Shown in pieces: positions 7,741-19,424 of a DNA stretch of 64,000 bases (the stretch's first letter is position 1; each line of letters starts with the position of its first letter). This stretch comes from an uncultured Anaerolineae bacterium. GTDB taxonomy: Bacteria > Chloroflexota > Anaerolineae > J036 > Brachytrichaceae. Position numbers and translations under genes: made by a program. The notes below the pieces were generated by a model. The model made no database searches and was not told the DNA's origin. It saw only the letters and a list, made by a program, of their open reading frames with translations. Where the stretch lies: assembly GCA_937959265.1 (NCBI GenBank), contig CALGMA010000002.1, forward strand, positions 40,207 through 104,206, given 5' to 3'.

Positions 7741-9390
7741 ATGGCAGAAACCAACAAAGTCATCTACTCGATGGTGCGCGTGGGCCGCATCCACCCGCCC
7801 AACAAACAGGTCTTGCGCGATATTTCGCTCGGCTTTTATTACGGCGCGAAGATCGGCGTGCTAGGCCTAAACGGCGCCGGCAAGAGCACGCTGCTGCGCA
7901 TCATGGCCGGCGTGGATCAGGACTACATCGGCGAGACCGTCCTCTCGCCGGGCTACACCCGTGGCTTGCTGGAGCAAGAGCCGCAGCTCGACCCGACCAA
8001 AACCGTCAAACAGGTGGTCGAGGAAGCCGTGCAGCCGCTGGTGGACTTGATGAAACAGTACGAGGCGATCAACGAGAAATTCGCCGAGCCGGACGCCGAC
8101 TACGACAAGTTGCTCGAAGAACAATCCCGGCTTCAGGAGGAGCTGGACAAGCACGACGTCTGGACGCTGGATCAGCGGCTGGAAGTGGCGATGGACGCCC
8201 TGCGCTGTCCGCCGCCCGACACGCCGGTTGGTGTGCTCTCCGGCGGCGAGCGCCGGCGCGTAGCGCTCTGCCGGCTGCTGCTCACCGAGCCGGACATCCT
8301 GCTGCTCGACGAGCCGACGAACCACCTGGACGCCGAGTCGGTGAGCTGGCTGGAGAAACACCTGCGCGACTACAAGGGCACGGTCATCGCCGTCACCCAC
8401 GACCGCTACTTCCTGGACAACGTGGCCGAGTGGATCCTCGAACTCGACCGCGGCTACGGCATCCCGTGGAAGGGCAACTATTCGTCGTGGCTGGAGCAGA
8501 AGAAGAACCGGCTGGCTCTGGAAGAGAAAGCCGATCTTAGACGACAGCGCACGTTGGAGCGCGAACTGGAGTGGATCCGCATGTCGCCCAAGGCCCGACA
8601 GGCAAAGGGCAAGGCGCGCATCAACGCTTATGAGAAGCTCCTCTCTCAGGAGACCGAGAAGCGTCGCGAAGACCTGGAAATCTACATCCCACCCGGCCCG
8701 CGTTTGGGCAACGTGGTGATCGAGGCGCGGAACGTGACCAAGAAATACGGCGACCGCGTGCTCTATCAGGGGTTGAGCTTCGAAGTACCGCCCGGCGCAG
8801 TCGTCGGCATCATCGGCCCCAACGGCGTGGGCAAGACGACGCTGTTCCGCATGATCATCGGGCAGGAGAAGCCGGACGCCGGCGAGATCATCGTGGGCGA
8901 GACGGTCAAGCTCGGCTATGTGGACCAGAACCGCACGCTCGATCCCAACAAGACCGTGTGGGAGGAAATCAGCGGCGGCGAAGACTTCATCCAGCTCGGC
9001 CCGCGCAAAGTGCAAAGCCGCGCCTACGTGGCCAGCTTCAACTTCCTCGGCAGCGACCAACAGAAGAAGGTCGGCGCGCTCTCCGGCGGCGAGCGCAACC
9101 GCGTGCATCTAGCCAAGATGCTGAAGGAAGGCGCTAATGTGCTCCTGCTCGACGAGCCGACCAACGACCTGGACGTGAACACCCTGCGCGCCCTGGAGGA
9201 CGCTATCGAGGAATTCGCCGGCTGCGCGCTGATCATCAGTCACGACCGCTGGTTCCTGGATCGCGTGGCCACCCACATCTTGGCCATTGAGGACGATGGC
9301 GAAGTGCGCTGGTTCGTGGGCAACGTGAGCGATTACGAGGCAGCCTACCCGCGTCCGGTGCGCCGCAAACAGCGCAAGTTGCAGTTGTGA
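7741..9390 (+). CDS. ettA: Energy-dependent translational throttle protein EttA (ABC-F)
   Basis: 549 aa, two ABC ATPase domains, no membrane segment: a ribosome-binding ABC-F factor that gates early elongation according to ATP/ADP. Start YSMVRVGRIHPP matches EttA. First domain: Walker A GLNGAGKST, signature LSGGERRRVA, Walker B ILLLDEPTNHLDAESV. Linker with EGNYSSWLEQKK-like sequence (KGNYSSWLEQKKNRLAL) and the arm. Second domain: GPNGVGKTT, LSGGERNRVHLAKML, VLLLDEPTNDLDVNTLRALE. Both catalytic glutamates are present. 7741 is chosen because homology begins there; the ATG at 7699 (563 aa) is an alternative favoured by promoter spacing. The lipoprotein gene starts 39 bases downstream. Confidence 0.95.
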   Translation: MAETNKVIYSMVRVGRIHPPNKQVLRDISLGFYYGAKIGVLGLNGAGKSTLLRIMAGVDQDYIGETVLSPGYTRGLLEQEPQLDPTKTVKQVVEEAVQPLVDLMKQYEAINEKFAEPDADYDKLLEEQSRLQEELDKHDVWTLDQRLEVAMDALRCPPPDTPVGVLSGGERRRVALCRLLLTEPDILLLDEPTNHLDAESVSWLEKHLRDYKGTVIAVTHDRYFLDNVAEWILELDRGYGIPWKGNYSSWLEQKKNRLALEEKADLRRQRTLERELEWIRMSPKARQAKGKARINAYEKLLSQETEKRREDLEIYIPPGPRLGNVVIEARNVTKKYGDRVLYQGLSFEVPPGAVVGIIGPNGVGKTTLFRMIIGQEKPDAGEIIVGETVKLGYVDQNRTLDPNKTVWEEISGGEDFIQLGPRKVQSRAYVASFNFLGSDQQKKVGALSGGERNRVHLAKMLKEGANVLLLDEPTNDLDVNTLRALEDAIEEFAGCALIISHDRWFLDRVATHILAIEDDGEVRWFVGNVSDYEAAYPRPVRRKQRKLQL

Positions 9391-9428
9391 GCCTCGCGCA
9401 CCCCGCTCAGTTCTACAATCGCCGCTCG

Positions 9429-11144
9429 ATGATTGCCCGAATGCTCAAGCGCGTCGGCTGCTGTGCGTGCGCCGCGCTCATCCTGGCCGCGTGCGGCGGC
9501 GCGCCCCAGCCTGAACCGACGCCCGCGATCACCGTCATCTTCTACGCAACGCCCACGCCGACGCCCGAACCCACACCGACGCCTATCCCGGTTGAGACGA
9601 TCTGGATAGACCCGGCGCTGCCGGAGGGCTGGCACGAGTGGCTGGCGCAGCAGGTGAGCGACTTTGCTCGACAGGCCACGTCATCACAGCGGCAGGTCGC
9701 CATAACCGACAACCCGAACGCCGACGCGCGCATCAGCGCAGGCGATGCCGGCGCGCCGCTCATCACCCACACCCTCGCGGTTGCTGCGCCCTTCCCCACT
9801 GTGGCCGACGGCATCGCGTCGGCCGACTTCATACGCTTCTGGCGTGGGGAACCGGCCGCGCTGGCCGGCCTCTCGGATGATGGGCAGACGCCCCCGACGC
9901 TTTTCGTAGATGCGGAGACGCGCGCTGCATTGACGCTGTTGTTCGGCCCGGCCGCCGAGTCGCCCAACATTCAAATCGTAGCGGCCGAAGACGTGCTCAC
10001 GGCTACCTGGGCAGCTCGGCCGGCCTCGTTCGCCGTCGTGCCTTTCGACCGGCTGGAGGTGCGCTGGAAGCTGCTGCATGTGGACGGCGTCAACTTATTC
10101 GAGCGCGAGGCCGACATGGGCACCTACCCGCTCACGCTAAGCGTGCGCGCGCAGGGCAAGCCGGCGCTGATCGCCGAGATCGCGGCTGCCGTGCCGACGG
10201 CCAACAACCGCGACCTGGACAAGATGGCCATCGTCGCCATGACGGGCGTCACCGCTCTTGTGCGCGGCACGGCCGTGCGCATGGAGGAGAAGGGCATCAC
10301 CTATCCGGCCGAGAAAATCCGCGACTGGTTAACCACCGCCGACATCACCCACATCAGCAACGAGGTCTCGTTCTGGGAAAACTGCCCGCCGCCCTCGTTC
10401 AAATCCGGCGTGGTGATGTGCTCCGACCCGCGCTACATCGCACTGCTGCGCTACGTCGGCACAGACGTGATCGAGCTGACCGGCAACCACCTCTGGGACT
10501 ACGGCTACCAACGGTTGATCCCAACGATTGAGATGTATGAGCAGGAGGGTTGGCGTTACTTCGGCGGCGGACGCGACCTGGCCGATGCGCTGAAGCCGCT
10601 GACGATGACGGTGAACGGCAACCGGATCGCTTTCATCGGCTGCAACTACTTTGGCGCAAATTGGGCCACCGAGCGGCTGCCGGGTTCAGCGCCATGCAGC
10701 CCAGACGATCCGAAGGACTTAACCTACCAGATCGAGACCATTCGCCAACTGAAGGCCGAAGGCTACAACGTGATCGCCACGCTGCAATACGAGGAGTACT
10801 ACTTCTACCAGTCCACCCCTCAGCAGCGACGCGACTTCGCTGCGCTGCGCGACGCCGGCGCTGTGGCAGTCAACGGCAGCCAGGGCCACCATGTGCAGGG
10901 CTTCGATGTGAACGCCGACGGCTTCATCCACTGGGGCACGGGCAACATCTTCTTCGGCGACCAGACCTTCTCAGTCGGCGCGCTGACGACAATGGTGGAT
11001 CGCCACGTGTTCTACGACAACCGCTATCTCGGCGCCGACCTGCGCACGGCATTCATCGAGGACCTATCGCAGCCACGCCCGATGACGCCGGAGGAGCGCG
11101 CCGAGCTGCTGCGCACGCTGTTCGCGGTGAGCCGGTTTCAATGA
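9429..11144 (+). CDS. Lipoprotein with CapA-like (PGA_cap) domain
   Basis: 571 aa exported lipoprotein. The N-terminus MIARMLKRVGCCACAALILAACGG is a signal with lipobox LAAC, followed by a Pro/Thr linker (TPTPEPTPTP). A poorly conserved region of about 250 residues precedes a CapA/PgsA-type metallophosphatase-like domain: SNEVSFWENC, ELTGNHLWDYGYQ, IAFIGCNYFG, ATLQYEEYYFY, NGSQGHHVQGFD and HWGTGNIFFGDQ. In CapA homologues such motifs (ND/GNH/HxH) are linked to polyglutamate capsule, but most members have unknown substrates. The ATG at 9429 gives the signal peptide and lies 9 bases after TACAAT (9414-9419); an upstream in-frame GTG would spoil the signal peptide. Confidence 0.85.
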   Translation: MIARMLKRVGCCACAALILAACGGAPQPEPTPAITVIFYATPTPTPEPTPTPIPVETIWIDPALPEGWHEWLAQQVSDFARQATSSQRQVAITDNPNADARISAGDAGAPLITHTLAVAAPFPTVADGIASADFIRFWRGEPAALAGLSDDGQTPPTLFVDAETRAALTLLFGPAAESPNIQIVAAEDVLTATWAARPASFAVVPFDRLEVRWKLLHVDGVNLFEREADMGTYPLTLSVRAQGKPALIAEIAAAVPTANNRDLDKMAIVAMTGVTALVRGTAVRMEEKGITYPAEKIRDWLTTADITHISNEVSFWENCPPPSFKSGVVMCSDPRYIALLRYVGTDVIELTGNHLWDYGYQRLIPTIEMYEQEGWRYFGGGRDLADALKPLTMTVNGNRIAFIGCNYFGANWATERLPGSAPCSPDDPKDLTYQIETIRQLKAEGYNVIATLQYEEYYFYQSTPQQRRDFAALRDAGAVAVNGSQGHHVQGFDVNADGFIHWGTGNIFFGDQTFSVGALTTMVDRHVFYDNRYLGADLRTAFIEDLSQPRPMTPEERAELLRTLFAVSRFQ

Positions 11145-11183
11145 TGAGTGATGCGAAGACGGTCGTCAGCTACGCAATTGAGA

Positions 11184-11269
<86 letters not shown>

Positions 11270-11270
<1 letters not shown>

Positions 11271-12223
11271 TAAGCGCCAGCCAATTCGATCATCCGCGTC
11301 ACGAACAGCCGCATGAACCGCTCGGCGTCTACGTCTAGCGCGACACACATGTTAGGCGGCCGGCCAGTCAGCCGCCAAAAGTCAGCGCAGGTGGCAGCGT
11401 GGGCCGGGCCATCCCCTGTTTCCACGTCCACATACAGCGCCTCCGTGGTCACCAGGTCGGGGGCGAAGACTAGCGCCATCGCCAGCGCGTCGTTGATGGC
11501 GCAGCCTTCGATGTTCTGGGCCGTCTTGTGATACTCGATGTAGAAGCGCGTCGCGTCGGCGATGAAGCGAACGATCGAGGTGCGTGTGCCGGCCTGAGTG
11601 GCGATGTACTGCATGTCCGCCTCGCGGAACAAGCACCGGTAAGTCACATCCAGCGGGACGAGCGTGATCGGCAGGCCGCTGTGAAAGACGATGCGTGCAG
11701 CGTGCGGATCGCACCACACGTTGTATTCACCGCGCATGGGCATGTTGCCTTCGTGCCGGAACGCGCCGCCCATGATGATGCAGCGTCGAACGGCGTAGAC
11801 GACGCGTGGCTCTCGGCGCACGGCCAGCGCGACGTTGGTCAGCGGTCCGGTCGCCACCAGCGTGACCTCTCCCGGCGCAGCGAGCAGCGTCTCGATGAGG
11901 AAGTCCACGGCATGTCGGGCAAGCGGTCCAGCGCGCGGAGCCGGCAACTCGGCATAGCCCAGGCCGCTCAAGCCGTGTGTCTCGGTAGCGGGGGACAGGT
12001 CTTTGACCAGCCCGCGCGCACATCCTTGCGCCACCGGCACATGAGCCGCGCCAGCCAATTCCAATACCGCCAGTGCATTGCGGGTTTCATGCTCGACCCG
12101 TGCGTTGCCGCCAACGGTAGTGACGCCGATGAGGTCAATCTCCGGCGAGGCGCAGGCCAGCAAGATCGCCAGCGCGTCGTCAATGCCTGGATCACAGTCG
12201 AGCAAGACGCAGGATCGGTTCAT
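11270..12223 (-). CDS. Inosine/uridine-preferring nucleoside hydrolase
   Basis: 317 aa. The N-terminal calcium-site motif LLDCDPGIDDALAILLA is diagnostic of the nucleoside N-ribohydrolase family, which splits ribonucleosides to base and ribose for salvage. Other family features: LVATGPLTNVALAVRREP, GGAFRHEGNMP, EYNVWCDPHAARIVF and a late Asp in CAINDALAMALVF. Substrate preference cannot be read from sequence. ATG at 12223 is chosen because the family starts there; it is 23 bases after the kinase stop, so the two are likely one transcript. A nearby xanthine-dehydrogenase-type gene and amidase (14-18 kb) would fit purine catabolism, an inference. Confidence 0.9.
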
Positions 12224-12246
12224 GGAGACAGAGCCGTCGGGCGCGC

Positions 12247-13227
12247 TTAGCCGACAAGCGAGGCGATCAACCCCGCCAGCGCCGCGATTCCTGCGATGAC
12301 GAACCAAACACGATTCTCGTACAGGACGTCGCGCATCGAAGGCTTGCTGAACCGCTGCGCGGCGCTCGGCCGTGAGAGCGACTCGGTGCTGAATAACATG
12401 TCCCTGAACTCAGCGATGCTGGATGGCCGATCATCCGGATGCATGGCAATCGCAGCGACCAACGCGCGCTCCACCGATTCGCTGATGGCCGGGTTGTGCT
12501 GGCGCGGTGATGCGAGCGCCGCTGGGCTGAGGAAGCGTTGGCGTGCATCGGCCGGCGGCGTGTTGGTAAGCAGGTGGTAGAGCGTAGCACCCAGTGCGTA
12601 GATGTCAGAGCGCGTGTCGGTGTGCGAGTCGTCCTCGCCGTACTGCTCCAGAGGTGTATAGGCCGCTGTGCCGCGCCCTTGTAGCACGGTGATCGTCTGC
12701 GACATGTCCTTCGAGAGCAACTTGACCAGGCCGAAATCCACTAATTTGACCAGCCCAGTGGGTGTGAGCTTGATGTTGCTAGGCTTGATGTCACGATGGA
12801 GCACCGGCGGATCCTGGCTGTGCATGTACTCCAGCGCGTCACATAATTGGCGCGCCCAGGAAAGCACCTCGGCTTCGACCAAGAATTGCCCGTTGCGTCG
12901 CGCCTCGTCCATCAACTCCTTCAGGTTCTTGCCCGCCACATAGTCCATGACGATATAGTCCAGCTCATCTTCGCTGAAGTAATCCGACACTTTGGGCAGA
13001 TTAGGATGGTCAAGTCGGGCCAGTATGCTCGCTTCGCGGGAGAACTGGTGCTGTAACTCGGCGATCAAGGCCGGTTCGATATTGGGGTCAATGCGCACCG
13101 CTTTCACAGCACATTTACGTCCCTCGAGTCGGAGGTCTTCGGCCAGATAGACGGAACCCATGCCGCCTTGTCCGATGGCTGCTTCAATGCGATAACGCCG
13201 GCGCAGGACCGTACCGGGCTGGAGCAT
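12247..13227 (-). CDS. Ser/Thr protein kinase (PknB-like) with C-terminal membrane anchor
   Basis: 326 aa. Full Hanks kinase domain: glycine loop GQGGMGSVYLAE near residue 19, invariant Lys in KCAVKAV, catalytic loop VLHRDIKPSNIKL, VDFGLVKLL, an activation loop with TAAYTPLEQYG, and DIYALGATLYHLLT. A single hydrophobic segment (VWFVIAGIAALAGLIASLVG) ends the protein, with no outer sensor domain, so the kinase faces the cytoplasm. Start: TACAAT overlaps the first ATG (13236), so the ATG at 13227, 7 bases after the hexamer, is preferred. It is divergent from an FHA-winged-helix regulator, an obvious candidate target or reader of its phosphothreonines. Confidence 0.93.
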   Translation of the reverse strand: MLQPGTVLRRRYRIEAAIGQGGMGSVYLAEDLRLEGRKCAVKAVRIDPNIEPALIAELQHQFSREASILARLDHPNLPKVSDYFSEDELDYIVMDYVAGKNLKELMDEARRNGQFLVEAEVLSWARQLCDALEYMHSQDPPVLHRDIKPSNIKLTPTGLVKLVDFGLVKLLSKDMSQTITVLQGRGTAAYTPLEQYGEDDSHTDTRSDIYALGATLYHLLTNTPPADARQRFLSPAALASPRQHNPAISESVERALVAAIAMHPDDRPSSIAEFRDMLFSTESLSRPSAAQRFSKPSMRDVLYENRVWFVIAGIAALAGLIASLVG

Positions 13228-13234
13228 ATCGCGC

Positions 13235-13422
13235 ATTGTACCGTTAGTCGTTCATCTTTCGATTCCTCTGCGATGCCCTGCGTAGGGCAATCGCATTGCA
13301 AAATGCACAACTCGTCAGGCAGAGAGCGGGCGCGACACCCCGCGCATCAGCGACAGTCTGATTGCCGGCGCGTGGATGGCGAAGCATGCTGCGAGCGCAT
13401 CCAGCGCACACACTGATAGAAT
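13235..13422. promoter_or_regulatory. Divergent promoters of the kinase and FHA regulator
   Basis: Minus strand: TACAAT (13240-13235), 7 bases before the kinase ATG at 13227. Plus strand: TAGAAT (13417-13422), 9 bases before the FHA gene ATG at 13432. Neither start has a Shine-Dalgarno. No gene was found in the 204 bases between them. Confidence 0.6.
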
Positions 13423-13431
13423 TGAAGCGCG

Positions 13432-14100
13432 ATGAACCAAGACGCACCCATGCTCATCATTGAAAGCGGCCAGTTGGCCGGTCAGCGCTGGCTGGTGGAC
13501 AGCGACGTCGTGGTAATCGGCCGCGAAATCGGCATCGCTGATCTGATGTTGCCCGAGCGCCAGGTGTCGCGTCGCCATGCCAAGATCGAACGCACGCCGG
13601 AAGGATTCGTGCTGACCGATCTGAACAGCAAGAACGGCACGTTTCTGAATGGCAAAGAGGTGAAGGAGCCCAAGCTGCTCCAAGATGGCGATGAGATCCA
13701 GATCGCGCTGTGCGTCAAGATCGCCTTCGTCGGCAGCGACGCAACAGCGCCGCTCAATGCCCGCCCGATCAGCAAGGCCATGCGTCCGGTGGTGCGCGGC
13801 ATTCGCATTGACAAAGAGAGCCGCCGCGTTTACATCGCCGAGCAGGAGCTTGAGCCGCCACTCTCGTTGCAGCAGTATCGCCTGCTGGAGCTGCTCATGG
13901 ACGCAAATGGCGGTTTGGTCTCCCGTCAGGACATCGTCGAGCGCGTGTGGGAGGGCGAAAGCGCCTACGGCGTGAGCGAGCAGGCCATTGACGCGCTGGT
14001 GCGACGCCTGCGCGACCGCATCGCCGAGCGCGACCCCGACCACGAATACATCGTCACCGTGCGCGGCCACGGCCTGCGGTTCGAGAACCGCTACCAATAA
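13432..14100 (+). CDS. FHA domain fused to OmpR/PhoB-type winged-helix regulator
   Basis: 222 aa. FHA domain about residues 25-95 with the phosphothreonine-binding pattern VVIGRE, then RQVSRRHAKIE and LNSKNGTFLNG. C-terminal winged helix about 125-220 (SLQQYRLLELLMDANGGLVSRQDIVERVW, then IDALVRRLRDRI and YIVTVRGHGLRF), the OmpR/PhoB DNA-binding fold without any receiver domain. It would bind DNA and a Thr-phosphorylated partner, so transcription could respond to the adjacent Ser/Thr kinase. The ATG at 13432 sits 9 bases after TAGAAT. EmbR of mycobacteria joins the same domains in a different order (winged helix first), so this is a related but separate design. Confidence 0.92.
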   Translation: MNQDAPMLIIESGQLAGQRWLVDSDVVVIGREIGIADLMLPERQVSRRHAKIERTPEGFVLTDLNSKNGTFLNGKEVKEPKLLQDGDEIQIALCVKIAFVGSDATAPLNARPISKAMRPVVRGIRIDKESRRVYIAEQELEPPLSLQQYRLLELLMDANGGLVSRQDIVERVWEGESAYGVSEQAIDALVRRLRDRIAERDPDHEYIVTVRGHGLRFENRYQ

Positions 14101-14248
14101 GCAGGTAAGCAGCGCCGCATTTCGGCGCGCGATTGCTCGTCGCTGCGTAGCCGCTACGCCGGCGGCGCAATGGGACGCCCCATCCCCGCCACCTCGCGCT
14201 CTGCTATCATCCCTTCACACCAGCGAGCGCAAGAGCGAGGTGACACCT

Positions 14249-14293
14249 ATGACTGCGATCTTAGTAGCGCAGCTCTTCCCAGAAGTGATCTGA
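14249..14293 (+). CDS. Possible 14-residue leader peptide upstream of XdhA-like gene
   Basis: A short ORF (MTAILVAQLFPEVI) starts at an ATG preceded by GAGGTGACACCT and stops 7 bases before the next gene's ATG. A -10-like TATCAT is at 14205-14210. The following gene has no Shine-Dalgarno of its own, so translation could be coupled through this ORF. No attenuator hairpin or codon run was seen. It may equally be chance or the remains of an older start region. Confidence 0.3.
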   Translation: MTAILVAQLFPEVI

Positions 14294-14300
14294 CCGACCT

Positions 14301-16550
<2,250 letters not shown>

Positions 16551-16619
16551 CGCACCAAAGCCGATCATCCGACCTGCACGATGGCCTTCATAGGAAAGCG
16601 CTTCTACTCGTTCTAACAG

Positions 16620-17972
16620 ATGCCAATGCAAAGGGAGAACCCGATACCCCAAACGCTCGTCGCCGCAGTTGCCGCTGTGCGTGCCGGCAACTGCTCGCCC
16701 GTCACCCTGGTTAAAGAAGCCCTCGAGTGTGTCGCACGCTTTCGCGACTTGAACACAATCGCTTTCCTCGATGCCGACCGCGCCCTGGCCGAAGCGCGTG
16801 TGCTCGAACGAGAGGTGCGCGATGGGCACATCCGTGGTCCGCTACACGGCGTGCCGATCACGGTCAAGGATCTGTTCAACGTGCGCGGCATGCCGACGAT
16901 AGCCGGCACGAATGCGCCGCTGTCGCCTATCGAGCCAGATGAAGCGGTAGCTGTGGCGAAGCTGCGCGAAGCGGGGGCGATCATCCTGGCCAAGACCAAC
17001 ATGCAGGAAATCGCGCTGGGGCTGAACGGCGAGAACCCGTGGACGGGCGACGTGAAGAATCCGTACGATCCGGCGCGACAAGCAGGCGGTTCGTCGTCCG
17101 GCTCGGCGGCTGCGACAGCGATCGGCATCGGCTATGGCTCGTTGGGCAGCGACACCGCCGGCTCGATCCGCTTGCCGGCCTCGTTTTGCGGCGCGGTGGG
17201 CTTCAAGCCATCGTTTGGCGCAGTCTCGCTCGAAGGTGCGCTAGCGCTGATCCCAAGTTGCGATCATGCCGGACCGATCACCCGCACGGTGGCCGATGCC
17301 GCAGCGATGTTCGCAGCGCTGTCGGCTCGCAATAGCCTTCTGCACACCCTGGAGGAATTCAGCAGCAGCGCGCCACGGTTCGTCGTTCCGCGTGCCTACA
17401 TGGTGGGTGCGCTAACGCCCGATGTGCGCGCCGCGTTCGAGGCGTTCGTCGCACACTTGCAGGCAGCCGGCGCCTCTGTCGCCGACGTAACGCTGGACAT
17501 CGGCAACGCCGGCGAAGCCTTTCTACCCTTGCGCGCGGAGTCGGTGATGGTGCATCGCCACACGCTAGAGACGCAGCCGGAGGCGTTCGCGCCCGGCGTG
17601 CGCGAAGCGCTAATGCGTGGCTATGAGTTCAGCGCGGTGCAATACTTGGAGGCCAAACAACGCCAGGGGGAAATGCGCGCGGCGATCCACCGCGCGCTGC
17701 AAGACGCCGACGCCCTGCTTATGCCGGCAGCGCCGTGCGTCGCCCCGCCGCGCGGTACGGTCGAGATCAACCTGGAATCCGGCGCGAAGAACCTGCGCCT
17801 GGCGATCCTGCACCTCACCGCACCAGCGGCGTTTGCCGGCGTGCCGGCGCTATCGCTGCCGTTCGCGCAGTGTGACGGGTTACCGGTCGGCGTCCAGGTG
17901 ATCACACCGTTCGGCGAAGATGAACGGGCGCTGCGCATCGGCGCGTGGATCGAACGCGCGCTGGCTGAGTGA
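16620..17972 (+). CDS. Amidase signature family hydrolase
   Basis: 450 aa. The Ser-cisSer-Lys triad is visible: Lys in ITVKDLFNVRG (about 81), cis-Ser in QAGGSSSGSAAA (about 156) and nucleophile Ser in GSDTAGSIRLPA (about 180), all within the glycine/serine-rich signature. The family hydrolyses amides; members include GatA, allophanate hydrolase and various detoxification enzymes. No gatB or gatC is adjacent, so a role in tRNA amidation is unlikely. Its place after the xanthine-dehydrogenase-type gene suggests catabolism of a nitrogenous heterocycle (inference). The start could be the ATG at 16620 or at 16626; neither has a good Shine-Dalgarno. Confidence 0.9.
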   Translation: MPMQRENPIPQTLVAAVAAVRAGNCSPVTLVKEALECVARFRDLNTIAFLDADRALAEARVLEREVRDGHIRGPLHGVPITVKDLFNVRGMPTIAGTNAPLSPIEPDEAVAVAKLREAGAIILAKTNMQEIALGLNGENPWTGDVKNPYDPARQAGGSSSGSAAATAIGIGYGSLGSDTAGSIRLPASFCGAVGFKPSFGAVSLEGALALIPSCDHAGPITRTVADAAAMFAALSARNSLLHTLEEFSSSAPRFVVPRAYMVGALTPDVRAAFEAFVAHLQAAGASVADVTLDIGNAGEAFLPLRAESVMVHRHTLETQPEAFAPGVREALMRGYEFSAVQYLEAKQRQGEMRAAIHRALQDADALLMPAAPCVAPPRGTVEINLESGAKNLRLAILHLTAPAAFAGVPALSLPFAQCDGLPVGVQVITPFGEDERALRIGAWIERALAE

Positions 17973-18022
17973 CCGGCCAACTTGCGCTTGCCGGCGGCGT
18001 GCTGCACGCCTAACATGACGGC

Positions 18023-19309
18023 ATGATCCAAGACGATTACCCGACCCTCGACGGCCGGCCGCTCAGCCCTGAAAGCTTGATGATGAGCTACGGCTACGAT
18101 CCACATCTCTCGGAAGGCGCGGTCAAACCGCCGATATTTCAGACCTCGACGTTCGTCTTCCGCAGCGCGGAGGAAGGCAAGGCGTTCTTCGAGATCGCCA
18201 TGGGCGAGCGCCCACGCGGCGCCGAACCGATGGGGCTGATTTATAGCCGCCTGAACAACCCCAACTTGGAGATCCTGGAGGATCGCCTGACACTATGGGA
18301 TCGCGCCGAGGCGTGCGCGGTCTTCAGCAGTGGCATGTCGGCGATTGCCACGACGCTGCTTTACCTGCTGAATCCGGGCGACGTGGTTGTGCACAGCGAA
18401 CCGCTCTATGGCGGCACCGATTATCTGATCAAACGTATTCTGCCGCGCTTCGGCATCGGGCACGCAGGCTTCCGAGCGAACGGCCAGGCGGACGACATCC
18501 AGACGGCGCTAGCGCAGCCGGAGGTCGCGGAGCGGGTTGCCTTGATCTTCGTCGAGACGCCGGCCAATCCGACCAACGCACTGGTGGACATCGGCGCATG
18601 CGTCGCAGCAGCCAGGACGCTTTCCACGCCGACCAAGCGCGTGCGCGTCGCAGTAGACAACACCTTCCTGGGGCCGCTCTTCCAACATCCTCTGCAGATG
18701 GGCGCGGATCTGGTGTTGTATTCGGCGACGAAGTTCATCGGCGGACACAGCGACCTGATCGCCGGTGCATGCCTGGGGCCGGCCGACCTGATTGACGGCA
18801 TCAAGGGGATGCGGCTGATGCTCGGCACAATGGCCGATGCGCATACAAGTTGGTTGCTGCTGCGATCGTTGGAGACGCTAAAGGTGCGTATGGAAGCGCA
18901 AGCTGCTGGTGCGTGCCGCATCGCGCGCTTCCTGGCCCACCATGCCAAAGTGGAATGGGTGTATTACCCCGGGTTGCTCGAACCTTCCGACGCCGGATAC
19001 GATATCTTCAAGAAACAGTGCCTTTCGACCGGCAGCATGGTCACCTTCAACGTACGCGCGATGGAAGGCAGCGATGGTGAAGCGGAGGCCTTTCGTTTCT
19101 TGAACGCCCTCAGACTCTTCCACCTAGCCGTGAGCCTGGGCGGGACCGAATCGCTGGCTGAGCACCCCTATACGATGACCCACGCCGACGTCGCGCTCGA
19201 AGACCGATTGGCGATGGGCATCACGCCGAAGATGGTGCGATTGTCCATCGGGTTAGAAAACCCCGACGACTTGATTGCCGACTTGGAGCAAGCGCTGCGG
19301 AGTGTGTGA
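18023..19309 (+). CDS. Cystathionine gamma-synthase/methionine gamma-lyase family PLP enzyme
   Basis: 428 aa Cys/Met-metabolism PLP enzyme. N-terminal KPPIFQTSTFVF, the phosphate-binding SSGMSAIATTLL, an AVDNTFLGP stretch with the PLP-ring Asp, and the Schiff-base Lys in YSATKFIGGHSD. The C-terminal substrate region has VSLGGTESLAEHP, typical of gamma-synthases and gamma-lyases. Whether it makes cystathionine or cleaves methionine cannot be decided. ATG at 18023 lies 6 bases after TAACAT (18011-18016) with no Shine-Dalgarno. It is 50 bases after the amidase and on the same strand. Confidence 0.9.
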   Translation: MIQDDYPTLDGRPLSPESLMMSYGYDPHLSEGAVKPPIFQTSTFVFRSAEEGKAFFEIAMGERPRGAEPMGLIYSRLNNPNLEILEDRLTLWDRAEACAVFSSGMSAIATTLLYLLNPGDVVVHSEPLYGGTDYLIKRILPRFGIGHAGFRANGQADDIQTALAQPEVAERVALIFVETPANPTNALVDIGACVAAARTLSTPTKRVRVAVDNTFLGPLFQHPLQMGADLVLYSATKFIGGHSDLIAGACLGPADLIDGIKGMRLMLGTMADAHTSWLLLRSLETLKVRMEAQAAGACRIARFLAHHAKVEWVYYPGLLEPSDAGYDIFKKQCLSTGSMVTFNVRAMEGSDGEAEAFRFLNALRLFHLAVSLGGTESLAEHPYTMTHADVALEDRLAMGITPKMVRLSIGLENPDDLIADLEQALRSV

Positions 19310-19381
19310 AACATCTCCTTCACGCGGCAGCATCGCCTGGCGCGAAGGCGGAAATAGAATCTCACCTTGCGCTCATGCTTC

Positions 19382-19396
19382 GGTGATAACATCACC
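19382..19396. promoter_or_regulatory. Palindrome in desaturase promoter
   Basis: GGTGAT and ATCACC flank AAC, 28 bases upstream of the desaturase start and overlapping a TAACAT -10-like stretch. It is a plausible repressor site or a chance short palindrome. Confidence 0.3.
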
Positions 19397-19424
19397 ATAG
19401 ATCTAAACAAAGGAATCTTGCTGC

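Noticed and set aside
7867..9108. Long open frame of 413 codons antisense to ettA
   Set aside because: It lies opposite a strongly conserved ABC-F gene, its composition (Val/Leu/Arg/His) is that expected for an antisense frame at this GC, and it has no domain or ribosome site.
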